DNA of 64,000 nt from Streptomyces sp. NBC_01232. GTDB taxonomy: Bacteria; Actinomycetota; Actinomycetes; Streptomycetales; Streptomycetaceae. Below are positions 32,628-40,467 of this stretch, one piece after another. Under the pieces are notes generated by a model, which saw nothing but the letters and a program-made list of their open reading frames with translations, did not search any database and was not told the origin of the DNA. A program made the position numbers and the translations under genes. How positions within the stretch are numbered: position 1 is the stretch's first letter; every line of letters starts with the position of its first letter. The stretch is taken from assembly GCF_035989885.1 (NCBI RefSeq), contig NZ_CP108518.1:1116001-1180000 (forward strand), in the 5' to 3' direction.

Positions 32628-33716
32628 TCACGGCAGCAGGCGGACGAGCGCGTCGCGCACGGCCGGGCGGCTGCCCGTCATGAAGCGGTGCAGACTCCGG
32701 GAGCCGAAGGCGACGCGCTGGGCACTGCGGCGGCGCTCCTTGTCGTACGCGCGCAGGGCGCCGGGCAGCCCGGCCGGTCCGGCGGCGGCGACGGCGCGGC
32801 TCAGGGCCTCGGCGTCGAGGAGGGCGGTGCAGGCCCCCTGGCCGAGGTTGGGTGTCATGGCGTGGGCGGCGTCGCCGACGAGGGCGATCCGGCCGTCGGC
32901 GACGAAGGCGGGGAGCGCGGGGTGGAGGTGTCGCATCTCGTACCGGATCCAGGTCGCGGGGTCTGTCTCGGCCAGGACGCGCGGGATGGGGTCGTGCCAG
33001 CCGGCGAAGGCCTCCCGTACTTCCTGGGCGGTGGTGGCCTCGGGAACGGTGGCGTACCAGTTGGTGCGGCCGGGCTCGACGGGGGTCATGCCGAAGAAGC
33101 GGCCCGCGCCCCAGGTCTCGCCGTACAGGCCGGTCTCGAATCCGGCGATGCCGATCCAGGCGACCGTGCCGATCGGGCGCGGACCGCAGGCGCTGCCGAA
33201 GTGCGCCGTACGGACCGCGCTGTTGATGCCGTCGGCGCCGACGACCAGGTCGGCGGTGAGTGCTCCTGGGTCGGTGAGGTGCCGTCCGTGGGCGATCCGT
33301 ACCCCGCCGAGCCGCTCCAGGGCGTCGAGCAGCGCGTCGAGCAGGTGGGGGCGGGAGATGAGCAGCTCGGGCCGGCCCGCCCTGCGCTCTATCCGTTCGA
33401 GCGGGAGGGCGGCCAGGATCTTGCCGTCGGGGCGTCGGATGCCGGCACCCCGGTACGGCACGGCCCGCGCCCGCAGCGCGTCGCCGAGACCGAGCCGGTC
33501 GAGCGCGGACTGGGCGGTGGGGTGGATCCCGAAGGCGGTTCCGTAGCGTTCGGGCACGGTCCGCCGTTCGAGGACGGTCACCTCCCAGCCAGCGCGGCGC
33601 AGACCGATGGCGGTGGCGAGTCCGCCGACCCCCGCGCCGACGACCACGGCCGTGCCCGTACCGCCGCCCGTACCGCCGCCCTGCCCATGCCCCGGTCCCC
33701 TCAGGGTCCCGCTCAT
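32628..33716 (-). CDS. FAD-dependent monooxygenase (PHBH/TetX-like family)
   Basis: 362 residues. The N-terminal Rossmann motif VVGAGVGGLATAIGLRRAGW and the later GDAAHAMTPNLGQGACTALL are the two FAD-binding signatures of group A flavin monooxygenases; DLVVGADGINSAVR is the third conserved strand. These enzymes hydroxylate aromatic or polyketide substrates; family members also inactivate rifampicin or tetracycline. The gene is divergent from a TetR regulator with a 42-bp palindromic operator between, so it is probably the repressed target and responds to a small molecule. ATG 33716. Confidence 0.88.
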   Translation of the reverse strand: MSGTLRGPGHGQGGGTGGGTGTAVVVGAGVGGLATAIGLRRAGWEVTVLERRTVPERYGTAFGIHPTAQSALDRLGLGDALRARAVPYRGAGIRRPDGKILAALPLERIERRAGRPELLISRPHLLDALLDALERLGGVRIAHGRHLTDPGALTADLVVGADGINSAVRTAHFGSACGPRPIGTVAWIGIAGFETGLYGETWGAGRFFGMTPVEPGRTNWYATVPEATTAQEVREAFAGWHDPIPRVLAETDPATWIRYEMRHLHPALPAFVADGRIALVGDAAHAMTPNLGQGACTALLDAEALSRAVAAAGPAGLPGALRAYDKERRRSAQRVAFGSRSLHRFMTGSRPAVRDALVRLLP

Positions 33717-33753
33717 GGCCTGCCCCCTTTGCCGTTGCCGCACGTCCACGACC

Positions 33754-33795
33754 ACCACAGCCGTGGTACTACACTTGTGGTACCACGGCTGTGGT
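33754..33795. promoter_or_regulatory. Composite TetR operator between the monooxygenase and tetR genes
   Basis: Perfect 16-bp arms ACCACAGCCGTGGTAC (33754-33769) and GTACCACGGCTGTGGT (33780-33795) around TACACTTGTG. Each arm is itself a near-palindrome (CCAC-AGCC-GTGG), so two dimers could bind. TACACT in the centre could serve as the -10 of the tetR gene. Confidence 0.75.
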
Positions 33796-33807
33796 TAAGC
33801 TGGCAAC

Positions 33808-34476
33808 GTGAATCAGGACCGGAGGGACCGGCTGCGGGACGCGGCCATCGCCGTACTGGCGGAAGCGGGCGGGCGCGGGCTGACGCACCGGGCCGTCGAC
33901 GCGGCCGCCGGCGTGCCGACCGGCACCGCCAAGAACTACTTCCCGACCCGCGACGCCCTGCTGCGGGGCGCGGCCGAACGCTGCGAGGAGCAGTACCGGG
34001 CGCTGGCCGCGGCCCTGGCGGGACCCGGGGACGGGCCCGGGCGCGAAAATGTTCCCGGGTACGGCCCGGGGACCGGGCCCGGGCAGGGGCGCGGAGACGG
34101 GCCCGGGCCCTGGCCCGCCGACGCCGCACAGCTCGCGGCGCTGCTCGCCGGCCTCCTCCGGAACGTGGCCGGACCCGGACGCCCCCGCGTACTGGCCGTC
34201 CTGGAGCTCCAGGCCGAGGCGACGCGGCGCCCGTGGCTGGCCGCCCTGCTGGACCCGGTCGCCGCGGCGGACTTCACGGCGCACGCGCACCTGCTGCGCG
34301 CGGCCGGCCTGAAGGCCGGGCCGGAGCGGGCCCGCGCCCTGACCCTCGCCCTGCACGGCGCCATCACCCACCTGCTGACCGGCGCACCCGCCACCCTGGC
34401 GGCGGCCGGCCTGGACGACCTGGACCGCTTCGCGCGCGAACTGCTGGCGGCCGTTTGCGAGGAGGAGACCCCGTGA
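33808..34476 (+). CDS. TetR-family transcriptional regulator
   Basis: 222 residues. The N-terminal HTH is THRAVDAAAGVPTGTAKNYF (about 26-45). The ligand domain carries an odd Gly/Pro-rich insert at about residues 70-100 (GPGDGPGRENVPGYGPG, GPGQGRGDGPGPWP), encoded by slippage-prone GGGCCCGGG repeats. GTG 33808 lies 13 bp after the operator. It probably represses itself and the divergent monooxygenase. Its stop overlaps the start of the ADP-ribosylglycohydrolase gene, placing that enzyme in the same transcript. Confidence 0.88.
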   Translation: MNQDRRDRLRDAAIAVLAEAGGRGLTHRAVDAAAGVPTGTAKNYFPTRDALLRGAAERCEEQYRALAAALAGPGDGPGRENVPGYGPGTGPGQGRGDGPGPWPADAAQLAALLAGLLRNVAGPGRPRVLAVLELQAEATRRPWLAALLDPVAAADFTAHAHLLRAAGLKAGPERARALTLALHGAITHLLTGAPATLAAAGLDDLDRFARELLAAVCEEETP

Positions 34477-35426
34477 CGCCCGTGACGCCCGTGACGCCCG
34501 CGATCAGCCGGTCGGACCGGGAGGTGGGAGCCGTCCTCGGCTCGGCGGCGGGCGACGCGCTGGGCGCACCCTACGAGTTCGGGGCGGCGGGGGAACTGAC
34601 CGCCCGCGGAGCGGAGATGGCCGGGGGCGGCGGCTGGGACCCCGGCGAGGCGACGGACGACACGCAGATGGCCGTCCTGGTCGGGGAATCCCTGCTGGAG
34701 TGCGGCGGCCTCGAACTCGCGGACGTCTTCGGCCGGTTCCAGCGGTGGGCGGCCGGGCACCCCAAGGACATCGGGCTGCAGACCGAGGACGTACTCACCA
34801 ACGGCGAGCCCTGGGACTCCGCCGCGGCCCTGCACTTCCAGATCAACGCACGGGCCGCCGGCAACGGTTCCCTGATGCGGTCGGCCACCTCGGCGGTCTA
34901 TTTCGCCCCCGCCGGGCAGCGGGGGACCATGGACGCCGCCCGGCGGATCGCGGCGCTCACGCACGGCGACCGGGCCGCCTGGGAGGGCACCGCGATCCTG
35001 CACGAGCTCGTCCGCGTCACCCTGGAGGGAGCCGACCCGCTGGCCGCCCTCCCCGCGACCCTCGCCGCGGTGCACCCGGACCACCGCGAGCGCTACGGCC
35101 GCGTGCTCGCCCCCGACTGGCATCCGGGGCTGGCCACCGAGTTCAACGGGGCGGTGTGGCCCTGCCTGGGCTCGGCGGTGTGGGCGCTGCGGACCACCAC
35201 CGGCTTCGCGCAGGCCGTACGGGCCGCCGTGGACCTGGGCGGCGACACCGACACGGTGGCCGCGGTGACGGGGATCCTGGCCGGCGCCCGGTACGGACGG
35301 GCCGCGGTGCCCGGGCACTGGACGGCGTCGCTGCACGTGCCGCTGCCCGGGTTCGGGGACCGGGTCCTGGACGCGGACGACCTGTGCACGCTGGCTCAGC
35401 GGCTCGCGGCGGCCGGCTCCCGCTGA
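34473..35426 (+). CDS. ADP-ribosylglycohydrolase family protein
   Basis: 317 residues, the usual single-domain length. Motifs: GSAAGDALGAPYEFG near the N-terminus, EATDDTQMAVLVGESLLECG (metal-binding DDT) and DLGGDTDTVAAVTGILAGAR (second metal site), as in DraG/ARH enzymes that remove ADP-ribose from arginine or other groups. The GTG at 34473 overlaps the tetR stop and follows GAGGAGGAG; the first nine codons are three copies of GTGACGCCC (VTPVTPVTP), any of which could start. Co-expression with a drug-type TetR and monooxygenase suggests a role in reversing a modification or in NAD metabolism. Its end overlaps the convergent ABC-F gene by 31 bp. Confidence 0.9.
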   Translation: MTPVTPVTPAISRSDREVGAVLGSAAGDALGAPYEFGAAGELTARGAEMAGGGGWDPGEATDDTQMAVLVGESLLECGGLELADVFGRFQRWAAGHPKDIGLQTEDVLTNGEPWDSAAALHFQINARAAGNGSLMRSATSAVYFAPAGQRGTMDAARRIAALTHGDRAAWEGTAILHELVRVTLEGADPLAALPATLAAVHPDHRERYGRVLAPDWHPGLATEFNGAVWPCLGSAVWALRTTTGFAQAVRAAVDLGGDTDTVAAVTGILAGARYGRAAVPGHWTASLHVPLPGFGDRVLDADDLCTLAQRLAAAGSR

Positions 35427-37006
35427 AGGTCCAGGCACCTCCCCCGGAAGGCCGCGCGCAGCCGCCGGTCGTGGGTGACCAGGACCAGGATGCCGCCGAA
35501 GTGGGCGAGGGCGGCCTCCAGTTCCTCCACCACGGCCGGGGCCAGGTGGTTCGTCGGCTCGTCCAGCAGCAGCAGGTCGAGCGGCCGCGCCACCAGCCTG
35601 GCCAGCTCCAGCTTGCGGCGCTGGCCGGCCGAGAGGAGGCCCACCGGGCGGGTCAGATCGTCCGGCGCGAGCAGACCGTACCCGGCCACCCGGTCGGCGT
35701 GCTCCTCGCCGAACACCTCTACGACGGACCGCGGTTCGCCCTCCCAGGGATCGTCCTGCCGCAGCAGCCCCACGCGCGGAGGCGTCCGTACGCCGCCCCG
35801 AGCGGGCTCCAGTTCACCCGCGAGCATGTGCAACAGCGTCGACTTCCCGGAGCCGTTGGGTCCGGTCACCAGGAGCCGCTCGCCCGGCGTGAGCGTGAGC
35901 GAGACGGGTGCGAGACGGCCCGGCAGGGCCGCGCCCTCGATCTCCACCGCCCCCGCCGAGCCCTTGCTGAACCGGCCGGTGAAGACGAGCGGGCGCGGCG
36001 GCGGCGGCACCGGGTTCTCGGTCAGCCGGTGCAGCCGTTCGCGTGCGGTGCGGATGCGGCTCGCGGCGCCGTGGGTCCGGGAGCGGGCGCGGAAGGCACC
36101 CGCACCGCTGAAGCCGCGCGGCAGCTTGCGCGGGATCGCGGCGAACCGGCCGATGTTGGTGTCGGCGAGCCGCTCGGCATCGCGGACGTCCTCGCGCCAC
36201 TGCTCGTACTCGCGCTCCCGGCGGGCCCGTTCGGCGGCGCGGGCCGTGAGGTACCCCGCGTACCCGTTGCCGTAGCGGCGTACTGTCCGGCGGTCCTGGT
36301 CCACTTCGAGGACGGCGGTCGTGACGCGGTCGAGGAAGAGCCGGTCGTGGGTGACGGCAACGACGGTGCCGCGATGGGCGAGCAGATGCGCCTCCAGCCA
36401 GGCGACCGCCTCGTCGTCGAGGTCGTTGGTGGGTTCGTCGAGCAGCAGCAGTTCCGGTTCGGCGGCTAGGACCGCGGCGAGCGCGAGCCGGGAGCGCTGA
36501 CCGCCGGACAAGGTGCCGAGCCGGCGGTCCGGGTCGAGCTCGGCGCGTTCGCCCAGCCGGCGCAGGGTGGTCCTGACGCGCCGTTCGGCATCGCGTCCGC
36601 CGCGCGACTCGTAGGCGGCCAGGAGGTCCCCGTAGGCGAGGAGCTCCTCGGGGCCGGCCCGGTGGAGGAGTGACTCGGCGGCGCGGATCCGGTGCTCCAG
36701 GACGCGCAGGTCCGCGAGGGCGAGGTCGATCGCCTCGCCGACGCGGGCGGCCGGCGGGAGTTCGAGGGTCTGCGCGAGGTGCCCGAGACCGCCCGGGGCG
36801 GTGACGGTGACCTCGCCGTGGTCAGGACGCTCCTGTCCGGCGAGGAGCCTGAGCAGGGTGGACTTGCCGGAACCGTTGTCGCCGACGACGCCGACCCGCT
36901 CGCCGGGCCGGACCGTACAGCTGACGCGGTCCAGGACGACGCGGGTGTCGTAGCTCTTGGTGACCTCGGACAGGACGATCCGGGTGGTGGCGAGTGGAGC
37001 ACGCAA
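35396..37006 (-). CDS. Antibiotic-resistance-type ABC-F protein (TlrC/CarA-like)
   Basis: 536 residues, two ABC domains without membrane segments. Domain 1: GDNGSGKSTLL, LSGGQRSRLALAAVL, LLLLDEPTNDLDD. Interdomain region (about 245-330) rich in Arg, the ribosome-probing linker, including RKLPRGFSGAGAFRARSRTH. Domain 2: GPNGSGKSTLL, LSAGQRRKLELARLV, LLLLDEPTNHLAP. ABC-F proteins of antibiotic makers bind the 50S subunit and eject macrolides, lincosamides or streptogramins. The TTG start at 37006 has GAAGGGAA upstream. The promoter and strong operators at 37027-37105 show drug-inducible control, but no regulator gene is adjacent. Confidence 0.9.
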   Translation of the reverse strand: MRAPLATTRIVLSEVTKSYDTRVVLDRVSCTVRPGERVGVVGDNGSGKSTLLRLLAGQERPDHGEVTVTAPGGLGHLAQTLELPPAARVGEAIDLALADLRVLEHRIRAAESLLHRAGPEELLAYGDLLAAYESRGGRDAERRVRTTLRRLGERAELDPDRRLGTLSGGQRSRLALAAVLAAEPELLLLDEPTNDLDDEAVAWLEAHLLAHRGTVVAVTHDRLFLDRVTTAVLEVDQDRRTVRRYGNGYAGYLTARAAERARREREYEQWREDVRDAERLADTNIGRFAAIPRKLPRGFSGAGAFRARSRTHGAASRIRTARERLHRLTENPVPPPPRPLVFTGRFSKGSAGAVEIEGAALPGRLAPVSLTLTPGERLLVTGPNGSGKSTLLHMLAGELEPARGGVRTPPRVGLLRQDDPWEGEPRSVVEVFGEEHADRVAGYGLLAPDDLTRPVGLLSAGQRRKLELARLVARPLDLLLLDEPTNHLAPAVVEELEAALAHFGGILVLVTHDRRLRAAFRGRCLDLQREPAAASR

Positions 37007-37026
37007 GGGCGATTCCCTTCGATAAC

Positions 37027-37050
37027 ACGAGACGGACCGTCCCGTCTCGT
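37027..37050. promoter_or_regulatory. Palindromic operator overlapping the ABC-F transcript start
   Basis: ACGAGACGG (37027-37035), 6-nt centre, CCGTCTCGT (37042-37050). It lies between the -10 box and the start codon, an ideal place for a repressor of the TetR or MarR class. Confidence 0.7.
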
Positions 37051-37060
37051 TACACGCCCG

Positions 37061-37089
37061 AGCATAGACCGGGTCCGGATCGCATGCAA
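37061..37089 (-). promoter_or_regulatory. Promoter of the ABC-F gene
   Basis: On the minus strand: -35 TTGCAT (37089-37084), 17-bp spacer, -10 TATGCT (37066-37061). Start point near 37054, giving a leader of about 45 nt that contains the operator. Confidence 0.6.
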
Positions 37090-37105
37090 GACGATCCGTC
37101 TCGTC
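37090..37105. promoter_or_regulatory. Second operator copy upstream of the ABC-F -35 box
   Basis: GACGATCCGTCTCGTC contains the same CCGTCTCGT half-site (37096-37104) and is itself framed by GACGA/TCGTC. It abuts the -35 box. Confidence 0.6.
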
Positions 37106-37160
37106 AGAGCTGAAGGTCGGTCGGGGGCGGCCGAGACCGCCGGGATCAGCCGGCCGTCGG

Positions 37161-37952
37161 TCAGCCGACGGGCGCGCCCCGGCCCGCGAGCAGCCGGCCC
37201 TCGGCGTACGCGAGCGCGGCGGCGGGCAGCGTTCCCTCGCGCCCGCTGCGCAGGACGGTCAGTCCGCCCGTGCGGGGCAGGCCCGGCTCGGGGCGCAGAC
37301 CCAGGCGGCGCAGGGCCTGGACAGCGACGGGCTCGGCGGAACCGTGGTAGACGAGCTCCGCCCCCCGGGTTCGCGCGGCGAGGGCGGCGCGGATGGCGCT
37401 CTCCACCAGCTCGTAGTGGGTGCAGCCCAGCACCACGTCGGTCACGTCGACAGGGGTCAGCGCGGCGGCCGCGGCGACGGCGGCCGCGACGGCGGCGTCG
37501 TCGGCCGCCTCCACCGCATCGGCGAGTCCGGGGCAGGGCACTTCGGTGACTCTGGCGCCGGTGGCGAAGTCGCGGATCAGCCCGCGCTGGTAGGGGCTGC
37601 CGGTGGTGGCGGGAGTGGCCCAGATGGCCAGCCGGCCGCCGGCGGCGGCCGCGGGCTTGATCGCAGGTACGGTCCCGATGACCGGGACGGCAGGCTCCAG
37701 CTCCGCCCGTACGGCGTCCAGGGCGTGCACGGTCGCGGTGTTGCAGGCGACGATCAGCGCGTCCGGGCGGTGCGCGGCGGCGGCCCGGGCGACGGCGAGG
37801 GCCCGCCGGGTGAGGTCGGCGGGGGTCCGCGGGCCCCACGGCATGCCGTCGGGGTCCGAGGACACGACCAGATCGGCGTCCGGCCGCAGCCGCCGCACCG
37901 CCGCGGCCGCCGCGAGGAGGCCGATTCCGGAGTCCATGAGCGCGATCTTCAC
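37161..37952 (-). CDS. Glutamate-racemase-like aspartate/glutamate racemase family protein
   Basis: 263 residues. The pattern IALMDSGIGLLAAAAAVRRL, the first catalytic Cys70 in IVACNTATVHALD and the second Cys in DVVLGCTHYELV match MurI. The substrate loop differs slightly from housekeeping MurI (DPDGMPWGPRT for the usual D-x-x-x-PYG). Streptomyces carries its main MurI elsewhere as a rule, so this may be a second racemase. It is 154 bp from the ABC-F gene on the same strand; the ABC-F promoter lies between, so it reads toward it. D-glutamate formation is inferred. Confidence 0.8.
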   Translation of the reverse strand: MKIALMDSGIGLLAAAAAVRRLRPDADLVVSSDPDGMPWGPRTPADLTRRALAVARAAAAHRPDALIVACNTATVHALDAVRAELEPAVPVIGTVPAIKPAAAAGGRLAIWATPATTGSPYQRGLIRDFATGARVTEVPCPGLADAVEAADDAAVAAAVAAAAALTPVDVTDVVLGCTHYELVESAIRAALAARTRGAELVYHGSAEPVAVQALRRLGLRPEPGLPRTGGLTVLRSGREGTLPAAALAYAEGRLLAGRGAPVG

Positions 37953-38488
37953 CCGGCCACCTTAGTCGACACCCGCCCGGCCGGAGCTCCTCCTCGACAA
38001 CACCCGCAGGCAACCGGAGCCACCGCGCCGGAACCGCGAGGGCGGTCCGACCCCGGACCGGGAAGCCGCACACCCGCGCGGGAGACCCGCCGCACCTGGG
38101 CCGGTACGGGGCCCACGCCCGGGCCGGGAGACCTGCGACATCGGTCCCCTACGGCCCCACACCCGGCCGGGAGACGCACGGCACCGGGGCCCGTACGCCC
38201 CCGGCGGCACCGGGACCCCGGGACCACCGCACCCCGCACCCCGCACCCCGCACCCCGCACCGGACACCCACCACCCCGGCGTCGGAGGACGCGCGGCGCC
38301 GGGCCCGCGCGCCCCAGCGGCACCGCGACCCCGAGACCACCGCACCCCGCACCCCGCACCCCGCACCCCGCACCGGACACCCACCGCCCCGGGGCCGGGA
38401 ACACCCGTCACACCCGGGCCGGGAGGCCCGCCGCACCCGGGGTGCGTGGATGCGCGACACGTCCGCCGGGGCCCGGCACACTGCCGCC
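37953..38488. other. 536-bp gene-free, repeat-rich interval
   Basis: Only low-complexity CACCCGGCCGGGAG-type segments and the tandem duplication at 38204-38400 are seen. The motif GGCCGGGAGACC(T/C)GC recurs loosely near 38120, 38165 and 38420. No credible ORF; every frame encodes Pro/Arg/Gly-only peptides. Confidence 0.6.
38204..38400. repeat. 113-bp tandem duplication containing GCACCCC heptamer arrays
   Basis: A unit starting GCGGCACCG at 38204 is repeated at 38317 (offset 113). Each copy holds at least four tandem CGCACCC(C) units followed by GCACCGGACACCCACC. Second copy decays after about 75 bp. Confidence 0.75.
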
Positions 38489-39667
38489 ATGGGCCTCATC
38501 ACCGCCGCCTGCGCGGCCTACGCCTCCCTCGCCGCCTGGCTCTGGCTCACCTTCGCCCAGGGCATGTTCTGGCGGACCGACGTCCGCCTTCCGCCGCGCA
38601 CGGCCCCCGCCCACTGGCCGTCCGTCGCGATCGTCGTCCCGGCCAGGGACGAGGCCGAGGTGCTGCCCCGGAGCCTGCCCTCCCTGATCGCGCAGGACTA
38701 TCCCGGCGAGGCCGAGGTCATCCTCGTCGACGACGGCAGCACGGACGGCACGGGCGAACTTGCCCGTGCGCTCGCCCGCGAGCACCCGGGGCTCCCGCTC
38801 ACCGTCGTCTCCCCCGGCGACCCCCCGCCCGGCTGGACCGGCAAGCTCTGGGCGCTCCGGCACGGCATCGGGATCGCCCGCACCGCGCACGCGACGGAGC
38901 CCGACTTCCTCCTGCTCACCGATGCCGACATCGCGCACGAACCAGACAGTCTGCGCGAATTGGTCGCCGCCGCGACCTCCGCGGACCTCGACCTGGTCTC
39001 CCTCATGGCCCGCCTGCGGGTGGCCGGCACGTGGGAGCGGCTCGTCGTACCGGCCTTCGTCTACTTCTTCGCCCAGCTCTATCCCTTCCGCCGGATCAAC
39101 CGGCCCTCCGCCCGGACCGCGGCCGCCGCCGGCGGCTGCGTGCTGCTGCGCACCGGGGCCGCCGTGCGGGCCGGCGTTCCCGACTCCATCCGCCAGGCGG
39201 TCATCGACGACGTCTCGCTCGCCCGCGCGGTGCACAACTCCGGCGGCCGGATCTGGCTGGGACTGGCGGACCGGGTGGACAGCGTGCGCCCGTACCCCGC
39301 GCTCGCGGACCTGTGGCGGATGGTCTCCCGCAGCGCCTACGCCCAACTGCGCCACCGGCCCCTGCTGCTGGCCGGCACGGTCGCCGGGCTCGTGCTGGTC
39401 TACCTCGTGCCCCCGGCGGCCCTGTCGGCGGGTCTCGCGACCGGGCATCCGGCCATCGCGTGGGCGGGCGGTTCGGCGTGGCTGCTGATGGCGGGCACCT
39501 ACCTGCCGATGCTCCGGTACTACCGCCAGTCCCCCGCGCTCGCTCCGCTGCTTCCGTTCACGGCGCTGCTGTACCTCCTGATGACCGTCGACTCGGCGGT
39601 TCAGCACTACCGGGGCCGCGGGGCCGCCTGGAAGGGCCGTACCTACGCCCGTCCCAGTGACGCCTGA
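38489..39667 (+). CDS. hpnB: Glycosyltransferase family 2, HpnB-like
   Basis: 392 residues. GT-A fold with AIVVPARDEAEVLPRSL, LVDDGSTDGT and LLTDADIAHEPD (DxD-type site), followed by VSLMARLRVAGTWERLVVPA, FFAQLYPFRRINRP, AAAGGCVLLR and YAQLRHRPLLL, a series I recognise from HpnB, a glycosyltransferase found with hopanoid genes. Membrane helices at the N-terminus (about 3-22) and three at the C-terminus. Nearby there is no squalene-hopene cyclase, so it is detached from the usual cluster or acts on another lipid. ATG 38489 gives an N-terminal helix directly; ATG 38450 is in frame upstream. Confidence 0.8.
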   Translation: MGLITAACAAYASLAAWLWLTFAQGMFWRTDVRLPPRTAPAHWPSVAIVVPARDEAEVLPRSLPSLIAQDYPGEAEVILVDDGSTDGTGELARALAREHPGLPLTVVSPGDPPPGWTGKLWALRHGIGIARTAHATEPDFLLLTDADIAHEPDSLRELVAAATSADLDLVSLMARLRVAGTWERLVVPAFVYFFAQLYPFRRINRPSARTAAAAGGCVLLRTGAAVRAGVPDSIRQAVIDDVSLARAVHNSGGRIWLGLADRVDSVRPYPALADLWRMVSRSAYAQLRHRPLLLAGTVAGLVLVYLVPPAALSAGLATGHPAIAWAGGSAWLLMAGTYLPMLRYYRQSPALAPLLPFTALLYLLMTVDSAVQHYRGRGAAWKGRTYARPSDA

Positions 39668-39829
39668 AACGACGAACTACTGCCTGAAGCACCGTCATCC
39701 GAGGTCACCGCGTTGTGACGCTGCGTCAGTACGAAGTCGGTGCAACAGCCAACCGGAGAGTACGAGTAGGAACAAGGTGGGACGGAAGTGGTGAATCGTG
39801 CACGTGAACGCGAAGTGAAAGGTGTGGCT

Positions 39830-39853
39830 CTGACCTGCGAATATGCAGGTCAG
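39830..39853. promoter_or_regulatory. Inverted repeat upstream of the DUF6643 gene
   Basis: Perfect 9-bp arms CTGACCTGC / GCAGGTCAG with centre GAATAT, about 25 bp before the -35 box; a plausible activator or repressor site. Confidence 0.5.
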
Positions 39854-39877
39854 GGCGGTGTTGACGACACCTCGCTA

Positions 39878-39906
39878 TGGACCCGGTGAAGTCGTGGGCT
39901 TAACTT
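39878..39906 (+). promoter_or_regulatory. Promoter for the DUF6643 gene, predicted leaderless
   Basis: TGGACC (39878-39883), 17-bp spacer, TAACTT (39901-39906), then 7 nt to the ATG. No ribosome site. Confidence 0.4.
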
Positions 39907-39913
39907 AGGTCCC

Positions 39914-40420
39914 ATGACCTCCCCCCGCTCCACTTATGGCGGCGGTTACTACTCCGCGCCCTCCTTCCCGGACACCCCCATCTACGACTCCCTCGTCGCC
40001 GAACGCGGCACCCCGCAGATCGCCCCGATCCGCGTCCCGGCCGCCTACGAGTCCCCGAGTGCCGGATACTCGAGCGGCGGATACCTCCCGGCTCTCGCCT
40101 CGTCGATGCCCGCGCTGCCCCCGGCCCAGCCGCAGCAGCAGAGCTCGGGGTACGGATACCCGTACCAGCAGCAGTCGGCCCCGCAACCGATGCCGCTGCA
40201 GCAGGCGCCGGCGCCGTACATCCCGCAGCAGCAGCCGATGGCCGCCCGCGGCGGGTACGTTCCGCAGCCCCAGCCTCAGCAGCCCCGTCCGGCTGCCATG
40301 ACCAGCGGCTACGAGGCCATGCGCCCGGCCGCGCCGCGTCCGATGCAGGTGCCCGCACCGGTACCGGCCGCTTCGTACGAGGACCCGTACGGCCGCCCCT
40401 ACCAGGGACGCGGCTACTGA
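39914..40420 (+). CDS. DUF6643-type Gln/Pro/Tyr-rich protein
   Basis: 168 residues. The first 35 (MTSPRSTYGGGYYSAPSFPD, then TPIYDSLVAERGTPQIAPIR) are highly specific and recognised as DUF6643; the rest is disordered, with poly-Gln/Pro stretches (PAQPQQQSSGYGYPYQQQ) and a Tyr/Arg/Gly end (PYGRPYQGRGY). No membrane segment. Very conserved among streptomycetes as I recall, function unknown; such composition suits a condensate-forming or scaffold protein, which is inference. A single gene with its own promoter. Confidence 0.78.
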   Translation: MTSPRSTYGGGYYSAPSFPDTPIYDSLVAERGTPQIAPIRVPAAYESPSAGYSSGGYLPALASSMPALPPAQPQQQSSGYGYPYQQQSAPQPMPLQQAPAPYIPQQQPMAARGGYVPQPQPQQPRPAAMTSGYEAMRPAAPRPMQVPAPVPAASYEDPYGRPYQGRGY

Positions 40421-40467
40421 CGGGGCTCTGATACGCGGGGCGGCGGAGGGGCTGGCAGGATGCCCCC

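Noticed and set aside
32628..37006. Antibiotic biosynthetic gene cluster
   Set aside because: Resistance- and tailoring-type genes occur, but no PKS, NRPS, terpene synthase or other core biosynthetic gene is present in the window.
38204..38400. CRISPR-like array
   Set aside because: Heptamer repeats are contiguous, with no 20-60 bp unique spacers and no cas genes.
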